A stretch of DNA of 64,000 nucleotides from Stenotrophomonas maltophilia (GTDB taxonomy: Bacteria > Pseudomonadota > Gammaproteobacteria > Xanthomonadales > Xanthomonadaceae), in assembly GCA_002363385.1 (NCBI GenBank), contig DEVL01000002.1, positions 1 through 64,000 on the forward strand. The letters run 5' to 3'. The notes beneath the pieces were generated by a model that worked only from the letters and a program-made list of their open reading frames with translations, ran no database searches and was not told where the DNA came from. Below are positions 24,421 through 34,097 of the stretch, in pieces (within the stretch, counting starts at the first letter, position 1; each line of letters starts with the position of its first letter). A program made the translations under genes and the position numbers.

Positions 24421-26472
24421 TCAGAACCGCGCCGTGGCACCCACGAAGAAGGTGCGCGCACCCCCGTCGTAGTTGTTGCCTTCCTCGATGGTGGAGACAT
24501 CGCCCAGGTTGAGGACGCCCGCGCGCACGGTCAGATGCTCGTTGACGTCATAGCCGGTGACCAGGTCCCAGGTGGTGTACGCCTTGGCGAACGTCGCGCT
24601 GGTGGAGGACACCAGCTGCTCGCCGATGTGCTGCGCGCTCAGGTTGAGCGACCACGCATCGGTGACCTGCCAGTCCAGCGAGGTGTTGGCGGTCAGCTTG
24701 GGCACCACCAGCAGGCTGGCGCCCGTGGTGCGGTTCTTCGATTCCAGCATGCGCGTGGCGTTGGTGATCCAGTTCAGTCGCTCATGCAGGGGCACGGTGA
24801 CGCTGGCTTCCACGCCGCGGGTGCGGGCCTTCTGGATGTTCTGCGCGACGGTCCACCAGAACCCGTTGACGAAGCTGGTCGTCTGGCCGGGAATCTCGCG
24901 CAGCGGAACCTGCTGGATCTTGTCATCGAAATCGGTGAGGAAGTAGGTGGCCGAGGCTGACCAGCCGTTTTTGTCGAAGCCGACGCCCAGCTCGTAGTTG
25001 GTGCTGGTTTCCGGTTCCAGGTTCGGATTGCCGGCCATGTAGCAGCCGGTGGTGCCATCGGCGCTGACCGAGCGGTTGGTCCAGCCTTCCACGGTCAACG
25101 CGGTGCAGCCGTTGCCACCGGACTGCGTCGCTGCGCCGGCCGTGCCCTGCTTCAGCGTGGGCGCACGGAAGCCCTGCGAGACACCGCCGCGCACGGTCCA
25201 GTCATCGGACGGGTGCCAGACGCCGTAGACACGCGGGCTGAGGTTGTCGTCGTAGTTGTCGGTGTTGTCCCAGCGCAGGCCCACGGTGAGGATGAAACGC
25301 TCGTGCAGGGTGATGTGGTCTTCGGCGAACAGCGCCCAGGAGTCGGCTTCGCTGACCGGGCTGATGCGCCCAGTGCCGGTCCAGGTCACCGGGACGGTGC
25401 CGATGGTGTCGGTGTTCTTCAGCTCTTCGCGCTTCCACTGGCCGCCCACGTTCAAGCTCTGCTCGAAGCCCCAGTGGAAGCTGCGGGTGAACGCGGTATC
25501 GAACACCGTCTCCTTGGAGTGGTTGCCGACCGCACTGCCCTTGTCTTCGTAGTCGTTCTGCACCAGCGTCGTCTTGGACGTGGCGGCATCGCCGTAGCGA
25601 CCATCGTGCATGACCACGTAGCCGGTCTGCACCAGCTTGGACAGGCCCCACGCACCGACCGCGCCGGCACCGCTGTTGCGCTGCTCGCCACGCGAGGCTT
25701 CGAAGCCCACGGTGTGGTCGTCGTTGACGCGCCAGTTCAGCAGGGCGTTGGCGTTCTCGGCCTTGTTGCCGGGCGTCTGCCGGCGGCCGGTATCCGATTC
25801 GCGGTTGGTGACATTGGCGCCGACGCGCAGGCCCAGGTTCTCGGTCAGCGGGCCACTGAACAGCGCGCCCATCTGGGTGGTATCACCGCGGGTAGGGGAA
25901 TCGGGCTTGCTGTAGTTGAACGTGACCGAGCCGCCCCATTCGTTGGCGATCTTGCGGGTGATGATGTTGATCACGCCGCCCATGGCGTCGGAACCGTACA
26001 GCGAGGACATCGGCCCGCGGACCACCTCGATGCGCTCGATCATGTCCGGCGAGAGCCAGTTCAGATCCTGAGGACCCAGATCATCGCGGTAGTTCACGCC
26101 CGAGGAATTGCCCTGGCGGCGGCCGTCGATGAGGATCAGGGTGTACTGCTCGGGCAGGCCGCGCAGGCGGATCTTGGACTGCGCACCTGACAGCGCATAG
26201 CCGCCGGTGACGCCGGGAACGGTGCTCAGCAGTTGGCCGATGCTGCTGACCGGCTTGCGTTCGATCTCCTCGCGGGTGATCACGCTGATGCTGGCCGGCG
26301 CGTCCTTGATCCACTGCTGGGCGCCGGTGGCAGTAACGACGACCGTGTCCATCTGCTTGGCCGAGGCGGCATCTGCGGAGGCATCTGCATGCGCTTGGCT
26401 CGCCAGGGCAAGGCCAATGGCGACAGTCAGGGTGGCAACGGAACGACGGGAACGGGGAGAGGGGGACAACAT
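24421..26472 (-). CDS. TonB-dependent receptor, CirA/FepA-like catecholate or colicin type
   Basis: 683 residues: signal peptide (about 1-30), a TonB-box-like stretch MDTVVVTA, plug domain (about 45-165 with LIDGRRQG and RIEVVRGPMSSLYGSDAMGGVINIIT), and a beta-barrel ending in FFVGATARF. The plug signature is that of CirA and related ferric-catecholate receptors. An AT-rich stretch upstream (26525-26600) has only a partial match to a Fur box, so iron control is likely but not shown. Confidence 0.9.
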   Translation of the reverse strand: MLSPSPRSRRSVATLTVAIGLALASQAHADASADAASAKQMDTVVVTATGAQQWIKDAPASISVITREEIERKPVSSIGQLLSTVPGVTGGYALSGAQSKIRLRGLPEQYTLILIDGRRQGNSSGVNYRDDLGPQDLNWLSPDMIERIEVVRGPMSSLYGSDAMGGVINIITRKIANEWGGSVTFNYSKPDSPTRGDTTQMGALFSGPLTENLGLRVGANVTNRESDTGRRQTPGNKAENANALLNWRVNDDHTVGFEASRGEQRNSGAGAVGAWGLSKLVQTGYVVMHDGRYGDAATSKTTLVQNDYEDKGSAVGNHSKETVFDTAFTRSFHWGFEQSLNVGGQWKREELKNTDTIGTVPVTWTGTGRISPVSEADSWALFAEDHITLHERFILTVGLRWDNTDNYDDNLSPRVYGVWHPSDDWTVRGGVSQGFRAPTLKQGTAGAATQSGGNGCTALTVEGWTNRSVSADGTTGCYMAGNPNLEPETSTNYELGVGFDKNGWSASATYFLTDFDDKIQQVPLREIPGQTTSFVNGFWWTVAQNIQKARTRGVEASVTVPLHERLNWITNATRMLESKNRTTGASLLVVPKLTANTSLDWQVTDAWSLNLSAQHIGEQLVSSTSATFAKAYTTWDLVTGYDVNEHLTVRAGVLNLGDVSTIEEGNNYDGGARTFFVGATARF

Positions 26473-26615
26473 CGACGCAGTACTCCTGGGAAAGAGGGGT
26501 CCGCTGGCGATGGCTTGGGGACGTCCGTGTGGGGAATTTCAATAACTCTTAACAATCGTATCACGAACCATTCGCATTTGAAATGTAACGATACGTTTGC
26601 TGTGTGTCCCCTCTA

Positions 26616-26849
26616 TCAGCGCCAGCTCGGCGGTTCCCCTTTCTTCCAGCAGATCAGGACGAGCGCTACCACCACCGTCCACGTGCAAACCTGGAATACC
26701 ACCGGTTCTTTGAAGGGCGAGAACACGAACGGCCCGGCCGCCAGAAGGGCGAACGCGATGGCGTAAACCACCCATCCCTGCCAGGCGCACGGAATGCCCC
26801 ATCCCCAGCCATGGGGCCGCGCGACGAACCAGTAGTGCTTCTTCTTCAT
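26616..26849 (-). CDS. Small two-helix membrane protein
   Basis: 77 residues. Basic start MKKK, a Trp-rich loop (HGWGWGIPCAWQGW), then two hydrophobic helices (about 28-43 and 53-68). AAGGAG lies about ten bases before the ATG. I do not recognise a function; the topology suggests an inner-membrane protein. Confidence 0.7.
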   Translation of the reverse strand: MKKKHYWFVARPHGWGWGIPCAWQGWVVYAIAFALLAAGPFVFSPFKEPVVFQVCTWTVVVALVLICWKKGEPPSWR

Positions 26850-26920
26850 CGACTGCTATCTCCTTATAGCGATGTCATCCATGGAACACGTTGGCAACCA
26901 GGCGGGCGCCAACGAACCGG

Positions 26921-27850
26921 TCATTCCACCAAGACCAATTGTCCGGCAACCACCGGCCGCAGAGCCAGCTTGTGGGTGATGCTGGTGATGGTCCGGCGCG
27001 GGTCGGTCGGGTGCGGCCGCGAGGCGGTGCTGCTTCTGCCCTGGCGCCACAGCCCGAACATCACGATCTCCGCGCCCACTGGGAAGGACTTCAGCCATGC
27101 CGCATCGGCGTGCCCGACGCTCACTTCGTAGAAGTCCCTGCGGTCGGTCACGCCGGTCTGCTGATACTTCGGAGCACAGTTGAGGAAGGTGACGCCATGG
27201 GGATCACCGGGCTGCGGCGTGCGATGTGACCGCACCGTCCCGAGCAGCGCCAGCGGCAGCTCGCTGGATGCCGTGCCCAGCCGTTCCCATGCTTCGTCGT
27301 AGCGGTCCTGGCTGTAAAGGAAATTCGCCCAGTCGACCCGCTTCTTGCCCAGGCGCAGGGTCAATTGCGAGGTCAGCAGCGCGTCGTCCTCGCACATCGC
27401 CTGCAGGATCAGCAGGTCGGTGAGGGTGCGCAGGTAACCGTCGAGTGGCGCGTCGGCCGGGAGCAGGGTCGATCCGGCGCTGCGGCGCTTCAGGGCCTGC
27501 TGGAGAATCAACAGGCGCAGCTCATACGCGCCATCACCCAAGGCGGGCAGGAACTCGGGATCGGTTCCGCTGGCGAGCAGGGTCTGGAGATGTGAGGGGG
27601 CGTTGTAGCGGCACCCTGGCAGGTGCTCAGTCCCCTTGTTCAACGCGATGTACGCAGGAACCGAGGCGGGAAAGGCGCCGTCGGCACCGCTCCTGTCGTG
27701 CGCGGGGACGAATCGGACCGGCACGGCGCAGCCATCGCAGAGCAACGTGGGCAGGGTCTGCTGCGCGTCATGGCGCTTCTGCAGGTCGGCCAACCGGTGC
27801 AGGGTGCCGTGCGTTCCCACGGCCTTGCGCATCTTGATTCCGCGACTCAT
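26921..27850 (-). CDS. Hypothetical protein with putative N-terminal zinc site
   Basis: 309 residues, no signal peptide or membrane helix. The N-terminal part has LCDGC and, later, EHLPGC, a CxxC...HxxxC arrangement like the zinc ribbon at the start of CoiA-like competence and nuclease proteins. The middle is helical and the C-terminal part beta-rich. I do not recognise the family. The start at 27850 is one of several close Met codons without a good ribosome-binding site. Adjacent to an H-NS-like gene on the same strand. Confidence 0.65.
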   Translation of the reverse strand: MSRGIKMRKAVGTHGTLHRLADLQKRHDAQQTLPTLLCDGCAVPVRFVPAHDRSGADGAFPASVPAYIALNKGTEHLPGCRYNAPSHLQTLLASGTDPEFLPALGDGAYELRLLILQQALKRRSAGSTLLPADAPLDGYLRTLTDLLILQAMCEDDALLTSQLTLRLGKKRVDWANFLYSQDRYDEAWERLGTASSELPLALLGTVRSHRTPQPGDPHGVTFLNCAPKYQQTGVTDRRDFYEVSVGHADAAWLKSFPVGAEIVMFGLWRQGRSSTASRPHPTDPRRTITSITHKLALRPVVAGQLVLVE

Positions 27851-27930
27851 GTGCAACCACTGCTTCGTTCAATGGCGACCATCATAGTCGCTTGGATCAA
27901 TCGCCCTGCGTCGCGAAACGCAGTGCCTGC

Positions 27931-28347
27931 TCAGCCCGGGTAGGACGGGAAGCGCTGATCCGGGTGTGTTTTCTTCCATTCGGTATGTGCCACGGTGCCC
28001 TCCCAGGCGAGGAAGGCACCGGGGATGCGCCCGCGGCCGGACCAGGTGGCACCGCTGTGCGGCAGCCAGAAGCGGGGCGGCAGCGCTTCGCGGGGGACTT
28101 TCGCTGGCTTGGCGCGTGCAATGGCGCTGGCCGATCCCTCGCTGCCCACCGCTGCCCGGATCCTGCGCTGTTGTTCCGGGCTGAAATCGGCGTAGGAGGC
28201 GGTAAGCAGCACGAGTGCGCGCTCGAACGCCTCCTTCGTGGCGGCCCGCAGCAGCGCGCTTTCATCCATTCCCGATCGCGCGACCGCAGCTGCCAAGGTG
28301 GCGTTCATCGTTGATGCGAAGGAGGCGGTGGAGGGCTTGCGGGGCAT
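27931..28347 (-). CDS. H-NS-like DNA-binding protein
   Basis: 138 residues. The C-terminal part FWLPHSGATWSGRGRIPGAF matches the H-NS family DNA-binding loop pattern (TWSGRGRxP), which inserts in the minor groove of AT-rich DNA. The N-terminal part is helical and might mediate oligomers but is unlike classic H-NS. H-NS proteins silence acquired AT-rich genes; regulator of what here is unknown. Assignment rests mainly on the loop. Confidence 0.6.
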   Translation of the reverse strand: MPRKPSTASFASTMNATLAAAVARSGMDESALLRAATKEAFERALVLLTASYADFSPEQQRRIRAAVGSEGSASAIARAKPAKVPREALPPRFWLPHSGATWSGRGRIPGAFLAWEGTVAHTEWKKTHPDQRFPSYPG

Positions 28348-28470
28348 GGAATTCCAAGTAAGAGGGGGCTGTCGGTGGGCACCATAGCAAATGCCGGTGT
28401 GAAGTCATCTTTTCGCGCGCGATGCTGACTGGAACAGCGGTTGCGCTGGCGCCAAGCCGTTCGACCAGGA

Positions 28471-29865
28471 TCAGGGCCCCTTCGGTTCTGTGCACCGCTG
28501 GGACACCTTGCGCCCTTCAACGAAGGCCCGCGCCGCGTTGGCGAAGCAGGATGGCGCAACCAACGCCAGCAGGTGCGCGCCACCGTCTACTGTGTGGAAT
28601 GTCAGTGCCGTGGTCCTGGCGAGCTCGGCGGCATGCTCGCGGGCACCAGCGTAAGCCGTGTTCGGATCCAGTGTGCCGTGCACCACCAGCGTTTTTGGCA
28701 GGCCGGTTGGCGTTTTGCCGAACCACGCGTCGCGCGGATAGCGCGGCACCGGGCTGTCGACCAACAATCCAGGAATCGGACTGACGAACAGTTTCCCCTT
28801 TTCCTCGGCCTCCACCGTGGCCTTGGTCAGGTCCGGGCGCGCATTGTTTTCCGATGCGGCGATCAGCATCACCAGGGGCAGGGCAGGGCGGTTGTCCCCG
28901 CTTTGTCCGAGCTGCGCCAATGCGGCATTCCAGTCGGTCACTGTGCGCTCCAGCGAGCGGGCATCGCCGCGGGAGAGGTCCCGCGTCATCTGTGGAATAC
29001 GATCGCGCAGCGCCGGGAAGCTCAGCAGCGCGCCATAGAACCGGCGCAGGTCGCCGCCGGGCACCTGCTTACGCCACGACGCATCAGGTCCAGACGCAAG
29101 CAGTTGCGAGTACGCCGCCACATCAGGGCCGCGCAGCACCTGACGGCCGACTTCGTCCACCAGTGCCGTGCGCCGGCTCAGGTCCCACTGCTGGGTTGCC
29201 TCGGGTGGCACCAAGCCGTCCAGAATGAGTCCGTCCAGCGGAAAGGGTGCGACCTGCAACGCCCGCAGCGCGAGCTGGGTGCCGTAGGAAACGCCATATA
29301 CCAGCAACTCGCCGCTGCCGCGTTGGCTTGTTATCAGAAGACCAAGGTCCTGCGCGGCTTCGGTGATGGAAAACGCCATGGTCCGCGTCGGGTTGGCGTA
29401 CATTGCCCCGATGCACGGTCCCCATTCGGTCCCGGCAAGCCCCACACCGTCTGGGCTGTCGGGTGCCTCTTGAACCGGGCAGATCCGCGATGAGCGTCCA
29501 GTGCCGCGGTGATCGGCAATCACCAGGTCGAAGCCCGGGAACGCGCGCTGGTAGGTAGACAGCATCGGATACAGCGAGGCGCCGGCTTCGCCGGGACCGC
29601 CGGACAGCAACCAGACCTCTCCTCGTCTTGCAAGATCGGTCGCTGCCGGAACGCGACGAACGAACAACGAGATCGTTTCGCCGTCCGGTTCGGCATGCCG
29701 CAGGGGTACCTGCACGGTCATGCAGCGCGAGTCGCGCAGCTGCGGCGACGGCGCCGCATCGTCGCACGACACGGCAAAAGCCTGGATTCTTGCATGGACC
29801 AGTGAGGGCAGGGCGACCAGCAACACAACATATAGCGCGGCGCGAAGCATGGGCGACTGACTCAT
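28471..29865 (-). CDS. Secreted alpha/beta-hydrolase, tripeptidyl-aminopeptidase type
   Basis: 464 residues with a signal peptide (cleavage near VHA). The alpha/beta-hydrolase core has the oxyanion region LLSGGPGEAG, nucleophile elbow YGVSYGTQ (Ser near 200), the acid in HGTLDPNT and the catalytic His in DGGAHLL; the C-terminal TAP-like segment follows. Such enzymes are proline iminopeptidase- or SCO7095-like peptidases or esterases in the periplasm. Substrate is unknown. Confidence 0.85.
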   Translation of the reverse strand: MSQSPMLRAALYVVLLVALPSLVHARIQAFAVSCDDAAPSPQLRDSRCMTVQVPLRHAEPDGETISLFVRRVPAATDLARRGEVWLLSGGPGEAGASLYPMLSTYQRAFPGFDLVIADHRGTGRSSRICPVQEAPDSPDGVGLAGTEWGPCIGAMYANPTRTMAFSITEAAQDLGLLITSQRGSGELLVYGVSYGTQLALRALQVAPFPLDGLILDGLVPPEATQQWDLSRRTALVDEVGRQVLRGPDVAAYSQLLASGPDASWRKQVPGGDLRRFYGALLSFPALRDRIPQMTRDLSRGDARSLERTVTDWNAALAQLGQSGDNRPALPLVMLIAASENNARPDLTKATVEAEEKGKLFVSPIPGLLVDSPVPRYPRDAWFGKTPTGLPKTLVVHGTLDPNTAYAGAREHAAELARTTALTFHTVDGGAHLLALVAPSCFANAARAFVEGRKVSQRCTEPKGP

Positions 29866-30059
29866 CGGTAGACGGAGCGTGACGATGCGGCTTTACCGTC
29901 TCGTCCTGCGAATGCCGGAAGTAACGTCCGGATGGCGTTCGCATCGACCGGCCGGACTCCAACCTGAACAGGGGGCGGTTCAGTGGAGGGTACGCAATGT
30001 TCCGGCAATCTTCGGCCACCAGATTCGTTTCCACACCGATACGTTTGGAGGATCCAACG

Positions 30060-30437
30060 ATGCTCACCTCAACCACTTTCAGCTTCCGTGGCCTGGCCAT
30101 GGCATTGGCTCTGACCGCTGGCGTCATCGCCGCAGGCGATGCCTCCGCGCTGTCGCGCAAGGACAGGAACACACTGGTCGGTGCCGTCGTGGGTGGCGTT
30201 GCGGGGCACGTGCTGTCCAACGGCGACCCGATGATGACCGCTGGCGGCGCTGTGGCCGGCGGCGCGATCGGCAATGTGACCACCAAGGATCGCCGCGACA
30301 ACCGCGACTATCGCCATGATCGCGATCGCCGCTATGACCGCGACCATCGTTACGAGCGCACCAGCCGCCACGATCGTCGTCATGACCAGCGTCGCTGGGA
30401 CCATGACCGCCGCAACCACAACCGCGGCTGGCGCTGA
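30060..30437 (+). CDS. Glycine-zipper envelope protein with charged tail
   Basis: 125 residues: signal peptide (cleavage near ASA), a glycine-zipper hairpin (LVGAVVGGVAGHVLS...GGAVAGGAIGNVT, about 38-75), then a low-complexity tail of Arg, Asp, His and Tyr repeats. Glycine zippers insert in the outer membrane. GGAGG precedes the ATG at 30060. The tail might bind metal or polyanions; that is only a guess. Confidence 0.78.
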   Translation: MLTSTTFSFRGLAMALALTAGVIAAGDASALSRKDRNTLVGAVVGGVAGHVLSNGDPMMTAGGAVAGGAIGNVTTKDRRDNRDYRHDRDRRYDRDHRYERTSRHDRRHDQRRWDHDRRNHNRGWR

Positions 30438-30720
30438 TCGGAGCAGAGCGGGGGCCGTCTGCCGGGCGACGGTCGATCATTCCGGAGTGCGGAGATCGAC
30501 GGTCGTCTGTCCTTATGATCGGCCACTATCCCACCATCAAAGTTCCAACTCACTCTCGGCCAACGGAAACTCACTGTGTCTGACGCTCCATGCGCCCGAA
30601 GGTCCTTTGGCACGGAACTGATCAAGCACAAACGGCAACCTTTCGCTGCTCATGATCCCGGGTCCCGTGGTCACCTGGAAGTGCAGGGTTGAATTGCCTG
30701 GGACTCATGTGGAGGCATTG

Positions 30721-31140
30721 CTAAAGCTCGTCCACACTCAAACCCTGATGCAGGTTGTCGCGCATCCAGTACTCCAGCTGCTGGAACTGGTCAGGCAGAT
30801 CCAGTGACTGAAGCTGTCTGCTGAACTGGCTTTGCCCGCCAGAGCGCTTGTTGGCCATGACCATCCGCTTTGCCACGTTGAGTGCAAGCGATGCCCCATG
30901 GTCCTCTGCGACCAAGGCCAGGGCCATGTTCATTCCCGCAGTGATTCCCGCCGAGGTCCACACGCGGCCGTCGTGGGTATAGATGGCGTCGGCTTGTACA
31001 CGCACCCTGGGATAGCGTTCGCGCAGTTCTCGGACATCGCTCCAAGCGGGCGTCGCTTCACGGCCATCGAGCAACCCGGCTTCGGCCAGCAGGAGCGCGC
31101 CGCTACAAGCCGAGGCTACCTCTCGGGCGGAACTTCCACA
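30721..31140 (-). pseudogene. Remnant of a GlxA-family AraC regulator
   Basis: The minus strand encodes ASACSGALLLAEAGLLDGREA, then IYTHDGRVWTSAGITAGMNMALALVAEDHG and GGQSQFSRQL, i.e. the nucleophile elbow and second half of a DJ-1/PfpI domain. It ends in LSVDEL and a stop exactly where the AraC HTH should begin. Upstream sequence is open but no longer resembles the first half of the domain. Both DNA-binding region and N-terminus are lost. Confidence 0.8.
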
Positions 31141-31276
31141 CGGAGACCGCGCCCCTACACCTTCAAGCGCCGCGAAGACTAGAATCGGCGGAACCTGGCA
31201 TGCAACTGTCCGAAGCAGACCTTTTCCGTGTCGCGGATCATGTCCGGTTTCCCACCGTCAAGGAGACGAGCCTGAG

Positions 31277-32599
31277 ATGACACGGATGTCTATAGTCAAG
31301 TTTCGTAGCGTTGCGATTGCCGTTACTGGCATGATTCCATTTGCGGCAGCGGGAGCGGCGCAGCCGTCTGGGCTGGAAGAGGCGCTGCAACGCGTGACGA
31401 CGATTGCGCAGATGCCCGCGTCGAAGCAGGCAGCAGAGGCACTCTGGGGAGTTCCGATGGATGCCCCTGTGGTGCTGCATGACCGCGCTACCGGAACGAG
31501 TTGGCGTCGAAACGTCGCCACGGGGGATGTGGAGTCTGTTGCTCTGCGGAAGGACCAGCCTCCTGCGAATACATGCATTGATATCGACGGCGCCGCCAAC
31601 GTCCTGTTGATGCTGCCGCTGCCCACAGACAACGACGTACTCGCGACGCTGTTCTGGCATGAGCAATGGCACTGCGTGCAGGCCGTGCTTGGTCTTTCGG
31701 CTTCCGAAGGCGACACAGCGCATCTTGATGGTGAGCTTGGCCGAATGGCGCTGAGGTTGGAGATGCGTGCGTTGGCGAAGGCACTGTCCGCCAACGATGA
31801 TCGTGATGCCCGGCCGCATGTCGCCGCAGCGCTGCGATTCCGCGCACTTCGTTCGGCGGGCTCGGCATCGGGCGCCCGCTTGCTGGCGGAAGAGGCGAGG
31901 GTTGAGCGCAATGAGGGCCTTGCCGAATACACAGGCCGCCGGGTCGCGGCTGCTGCCAACGGGGGGAACGTGGTGCCGGCGTTGGTGGAGTCTCTGGCTG
32001 CGGCGGATGCCTCACCAAGCTTCGTACGCTCGGCAGCCTACGTGACCGGGCCGGCGTACGCGATGTTGCTGGATCGGTGGTCGCCGCACTGGCGCAACGG
32101 CCTGTCGCCTGCCTCTGACCTGCCTGGCCTGCTGGCCAAATACCTGGGCACTCCGATCACCGCGACCGGCGCGGAACGTGTCGGTCGCCGTTATGGGATG
32201 GAGGAGGTGCGTGCCCAGGAGCAGGAGCGCGCAGCGATCCGGGCGCAGCGCAGTGCCGTGTATCGGGAACGGTTCCTCGGAAGTGATGCAGTTCGGCTGC
32301 CACTGAGCAAGCCCTCCGCGTCGTTCGATCCGCGCACGCTCTTTCCGCTGGGCGAATCGGGAACCGTCTATACGCCGCTGACGGTGCGCGACGAATGGGG
32401 CGAGCTGACGGCGGAATCTGGTGCGTTGCTGTCGAAAGACTGGACGCTTGTGACCCTGGGCGGCGGCGCGCTTGCTGGTGGTGCTTCGAACTGGACAGGG
32501 CCAGGCTGGACCCTCGCTCTCAGCGAGGGCTGGCAACTGGAGAAGGACTCTGACGGCTGGCGTCTGACGAGCCTGAAGCAAGGTGCTAACCGCAGGTAG
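31277..32599 (+). CDS. Putative secreted gluzincin-type metalloprotease
   Basis: 440 residues. Signal peptide (cleavage near AAGAAQ). A zinc motif HEQWH sits at 128-132 and RNEGLAEY at 211-218 supplies a likely third ligand Glu, the HExxH...E pattern of gluzincins. The C-terminal 120 residues are beta-rich and could be a substrate-binding or inhibitory domain. AAGGAG lies upstream of the ATG. I do not know a named family, so activity is predicted from the motif only. Confidence 0.68.
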   Translation: MTRMSIVKFRSVAIAVTGMIPFAAAGAAQPSGLEEALQRVTTIAQMPASKQAAEALWGVPMDAPVVLHDRATGTSWRRNVATGDVESVALRKDQPPANTCIDIDGAANVLLMLPLPTDNDVLATLFWHEQWHCVQAVLGLSASEGDTAHLDGELGRMALRLEMRALAKALSANDDRDARPHVAAALRFRALRSAGSASGARLLAEEARVERNEGLAEYTGRRVAAAANGGNVVPALVESLAAADASPSFVRSAAYVTGPAYAMLLDRWSPHWRNGLSPASDLPGLLAKYLGTPITATGAERVGRRYGMEEVRAQEQERAAIRAQRSAVYRERFLGSDAVRLPLSKPSASFDPRTLFPLGESGTVYTPLTVRDEWGELTAESGALLSKDWTLVTLGGGALAGGASNWTGPGWTLALSEGWQLEKDSDGWRLTSLKQGANRR

Positions 32600-32623
32600 A
32601 AGAGGTTCTGGATCGCCTGCGAC

Positions 32624-33625
32624 CTACCGCATCTCCACCACCACCTTGCCCTTGGCCCGGCCACTCTCGACATGGGCCAAGGCGCTCTGGGTCTCCTGGA
32701 ACGGGAAGACCCTGTCGATGACCGGACGGATCGCACCGACCTCCACCAGCGAGGTGATCTCGCCCAACTGCTGGCCACTGGCCCGCATGAACACGAACGT
32801 GTAGGTCACGCCCTTCTGCTCGGCCTTGCTGCGGATGCCATGGCTGAGCAGGCGCATAACCTGCTTGAGTGGCCAAGCCAGCCCGCGCGCCGTGGCAAAG
32901 GTGGGTGTGGGCGGCCCGGAGATGGAGATGAGATGCCCGCCCGGCTTGAGAATCTTCAGCGAGCGGGTCAGCTCATCTTTGCCGAGGCTGTTGAGCACCA
33001 CATCGTAATCAGCCAGTTCGGTGGCGAAATCCTGCTGCTTGTAATCGATGACGACATCCGCCCCCAATGCCTTTACCCACCCGACATTGGCCGTGCTGGT
33101 GGTAGTGGCAACGAAAGCGCCCAGATGTTTGGCCAGCTTTATCGCCACCGTCCCGACGCCGCCGGAGCCGGCCTGGATGAAGACCTTCTGGCCTGGTTTG
33201 AGCTGGGCGGTTTCGACCAGCGCCTGCCATGCGGTCAGTGCGACCAGGGGCAGCGAGGCGGCCTCCACCATGCCCAGGTTGCCGGGTTTGAGGGCGACAG
33301 AGGTTGCCTTGATGGCAATGAACTCGGCGAAGGTGCCGATGCGATCATCGTCGGGGCGTGCATACACTTCGTCGCCTGGTTTGAACTGACGTACGCCGGC
33401 ACCGACACGCTCCACCGTTCCAGCCACATCGTTGCCCAGAACCAGCGGCAGGCGATAGGGCAGGATCAACTTGAATTCGCCTGTCCGGATCTTGGTGTCC
33501 AGTGCATTCACGCTGGCCGCGTGCACACGGATGAGAACATCGTCATCGCGCAGGGGCGGCTGCGGCGCGTCACCGATGCGGCCGGTCTCCTTTTTGCCAT
33601 AACGGTCGATGAGGAAGGCTTTCAT
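32624..33625 (-). CDS. Zinc-independent MDR-family NADPH:quinone/enone oxidoreductase
   Basis: 333 residues: GroES-like catalytic domain (1-125) and Rossmann domain with GSGGVGTVAIKLAKHLGA (about 150-168). It lacks the zinc-ligand cysteines of alcohol dehydrogenases, as in quinone oxidoreductases. It likely reduces quinones or unsaturated carbonyls with NADPH in the cytoplasm. It is last in a minus-strand cluster with an ene-reductase, an SDR and a broken hydrolase. Confidence 0.88.
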   Translation of the reverse strand: MKAFLIDRYGKKETGRIGDAPQPPLRDDDVLIRVHAASVNALDTKIRTGEFKLILPYRLPLVLGNDVAGTVERVGAGVRQFKPGDEVYARPDDDRIGTFAEFIAIKATSVALKPGNLGMVEAASLPLVALTAWQALVETAQLKPGQKVFIQAGSGGVGTVAIKLAKHLGAFVATTTSTANVGWVKALGADVVIDYKQQDFATELADYDVVLNSLGKDELTRSLKILKPGGHLISISGPPTPTFATARGLAWPLKQVMRLLSHGIRSKAEQKGVTYTFVFMRASGQQLGEITSLVEVGAIRPVIDRVFPFQETQSALAHVESGRAKGKVVVEMR

Positions 33626-33688
33626 GGGCGGTGTGTCTCTGGTTGAGGGATGCCGTCGGGCTGCGGGGCAGGGGAGGTGGTGGGCGCA

Positions 33689-34071
33689 TCAGTTATCGAG
33701 GAACGCCAGCGCGTCCCGTACAAACTCTGCGTGATACTGGAATATCCCGCCATGACCGGCGTCGTCGTAGAGGACCAGCGTCGCATCGGGAATGCGGTGC
33801 GCCAGAGCGCCACTGTTGGGCGTGGGGACCATGATGTCGCAGTCCCCATTCGCGATCAGTACCGGGATGCGGATGTCGCCCAGGTCCTGGGGCGATTGCC
33901 TGCCCCACGCAGTGATCGCCTTGCACCCCAGTGGTTGAGCATGACCAGCGGGATGCCGTGCCGTGGCCCCAGCTCGCGGTATGCAAACCGGGTGCCATCG
34001 ACCTCCAGCGAGCGGGTTGGTGCATTCTCGAACCCGTGCCTGGATTCGGGGAGCGTGCTGGAAAGCGTCAT
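33689..34071 (-). pseudogene. Alpha/beta-hydrolase gene with large internal deletion
   Basis: The first ~47 codons (from 34071, ending LVMLNHWGA) are the N-terminus of an alpha/beta-hydrolase. The C-terminal third (IPVLIANGDCDIMVP...DDAGHGGIFQYH...FVRDALAFLDN) continues in another frame. The joint is near 33930. The nucleophile Ser region and cap, around 130-150 residues, are absent, so the product cannot be active. The neighbours are intact, so the deletion is local. Confidence 0.85.
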
Positions 34072-34097
34072 GGTCGCGTACCTGTGGGGTCAGGGCT

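Noticed and set aside
26525..26600. Fur box before the catecholate-type receptor
   Set aside because: Best 19-base match agrees at only about 11 positions and has poor symmetry; iron control stays likely but unshown.
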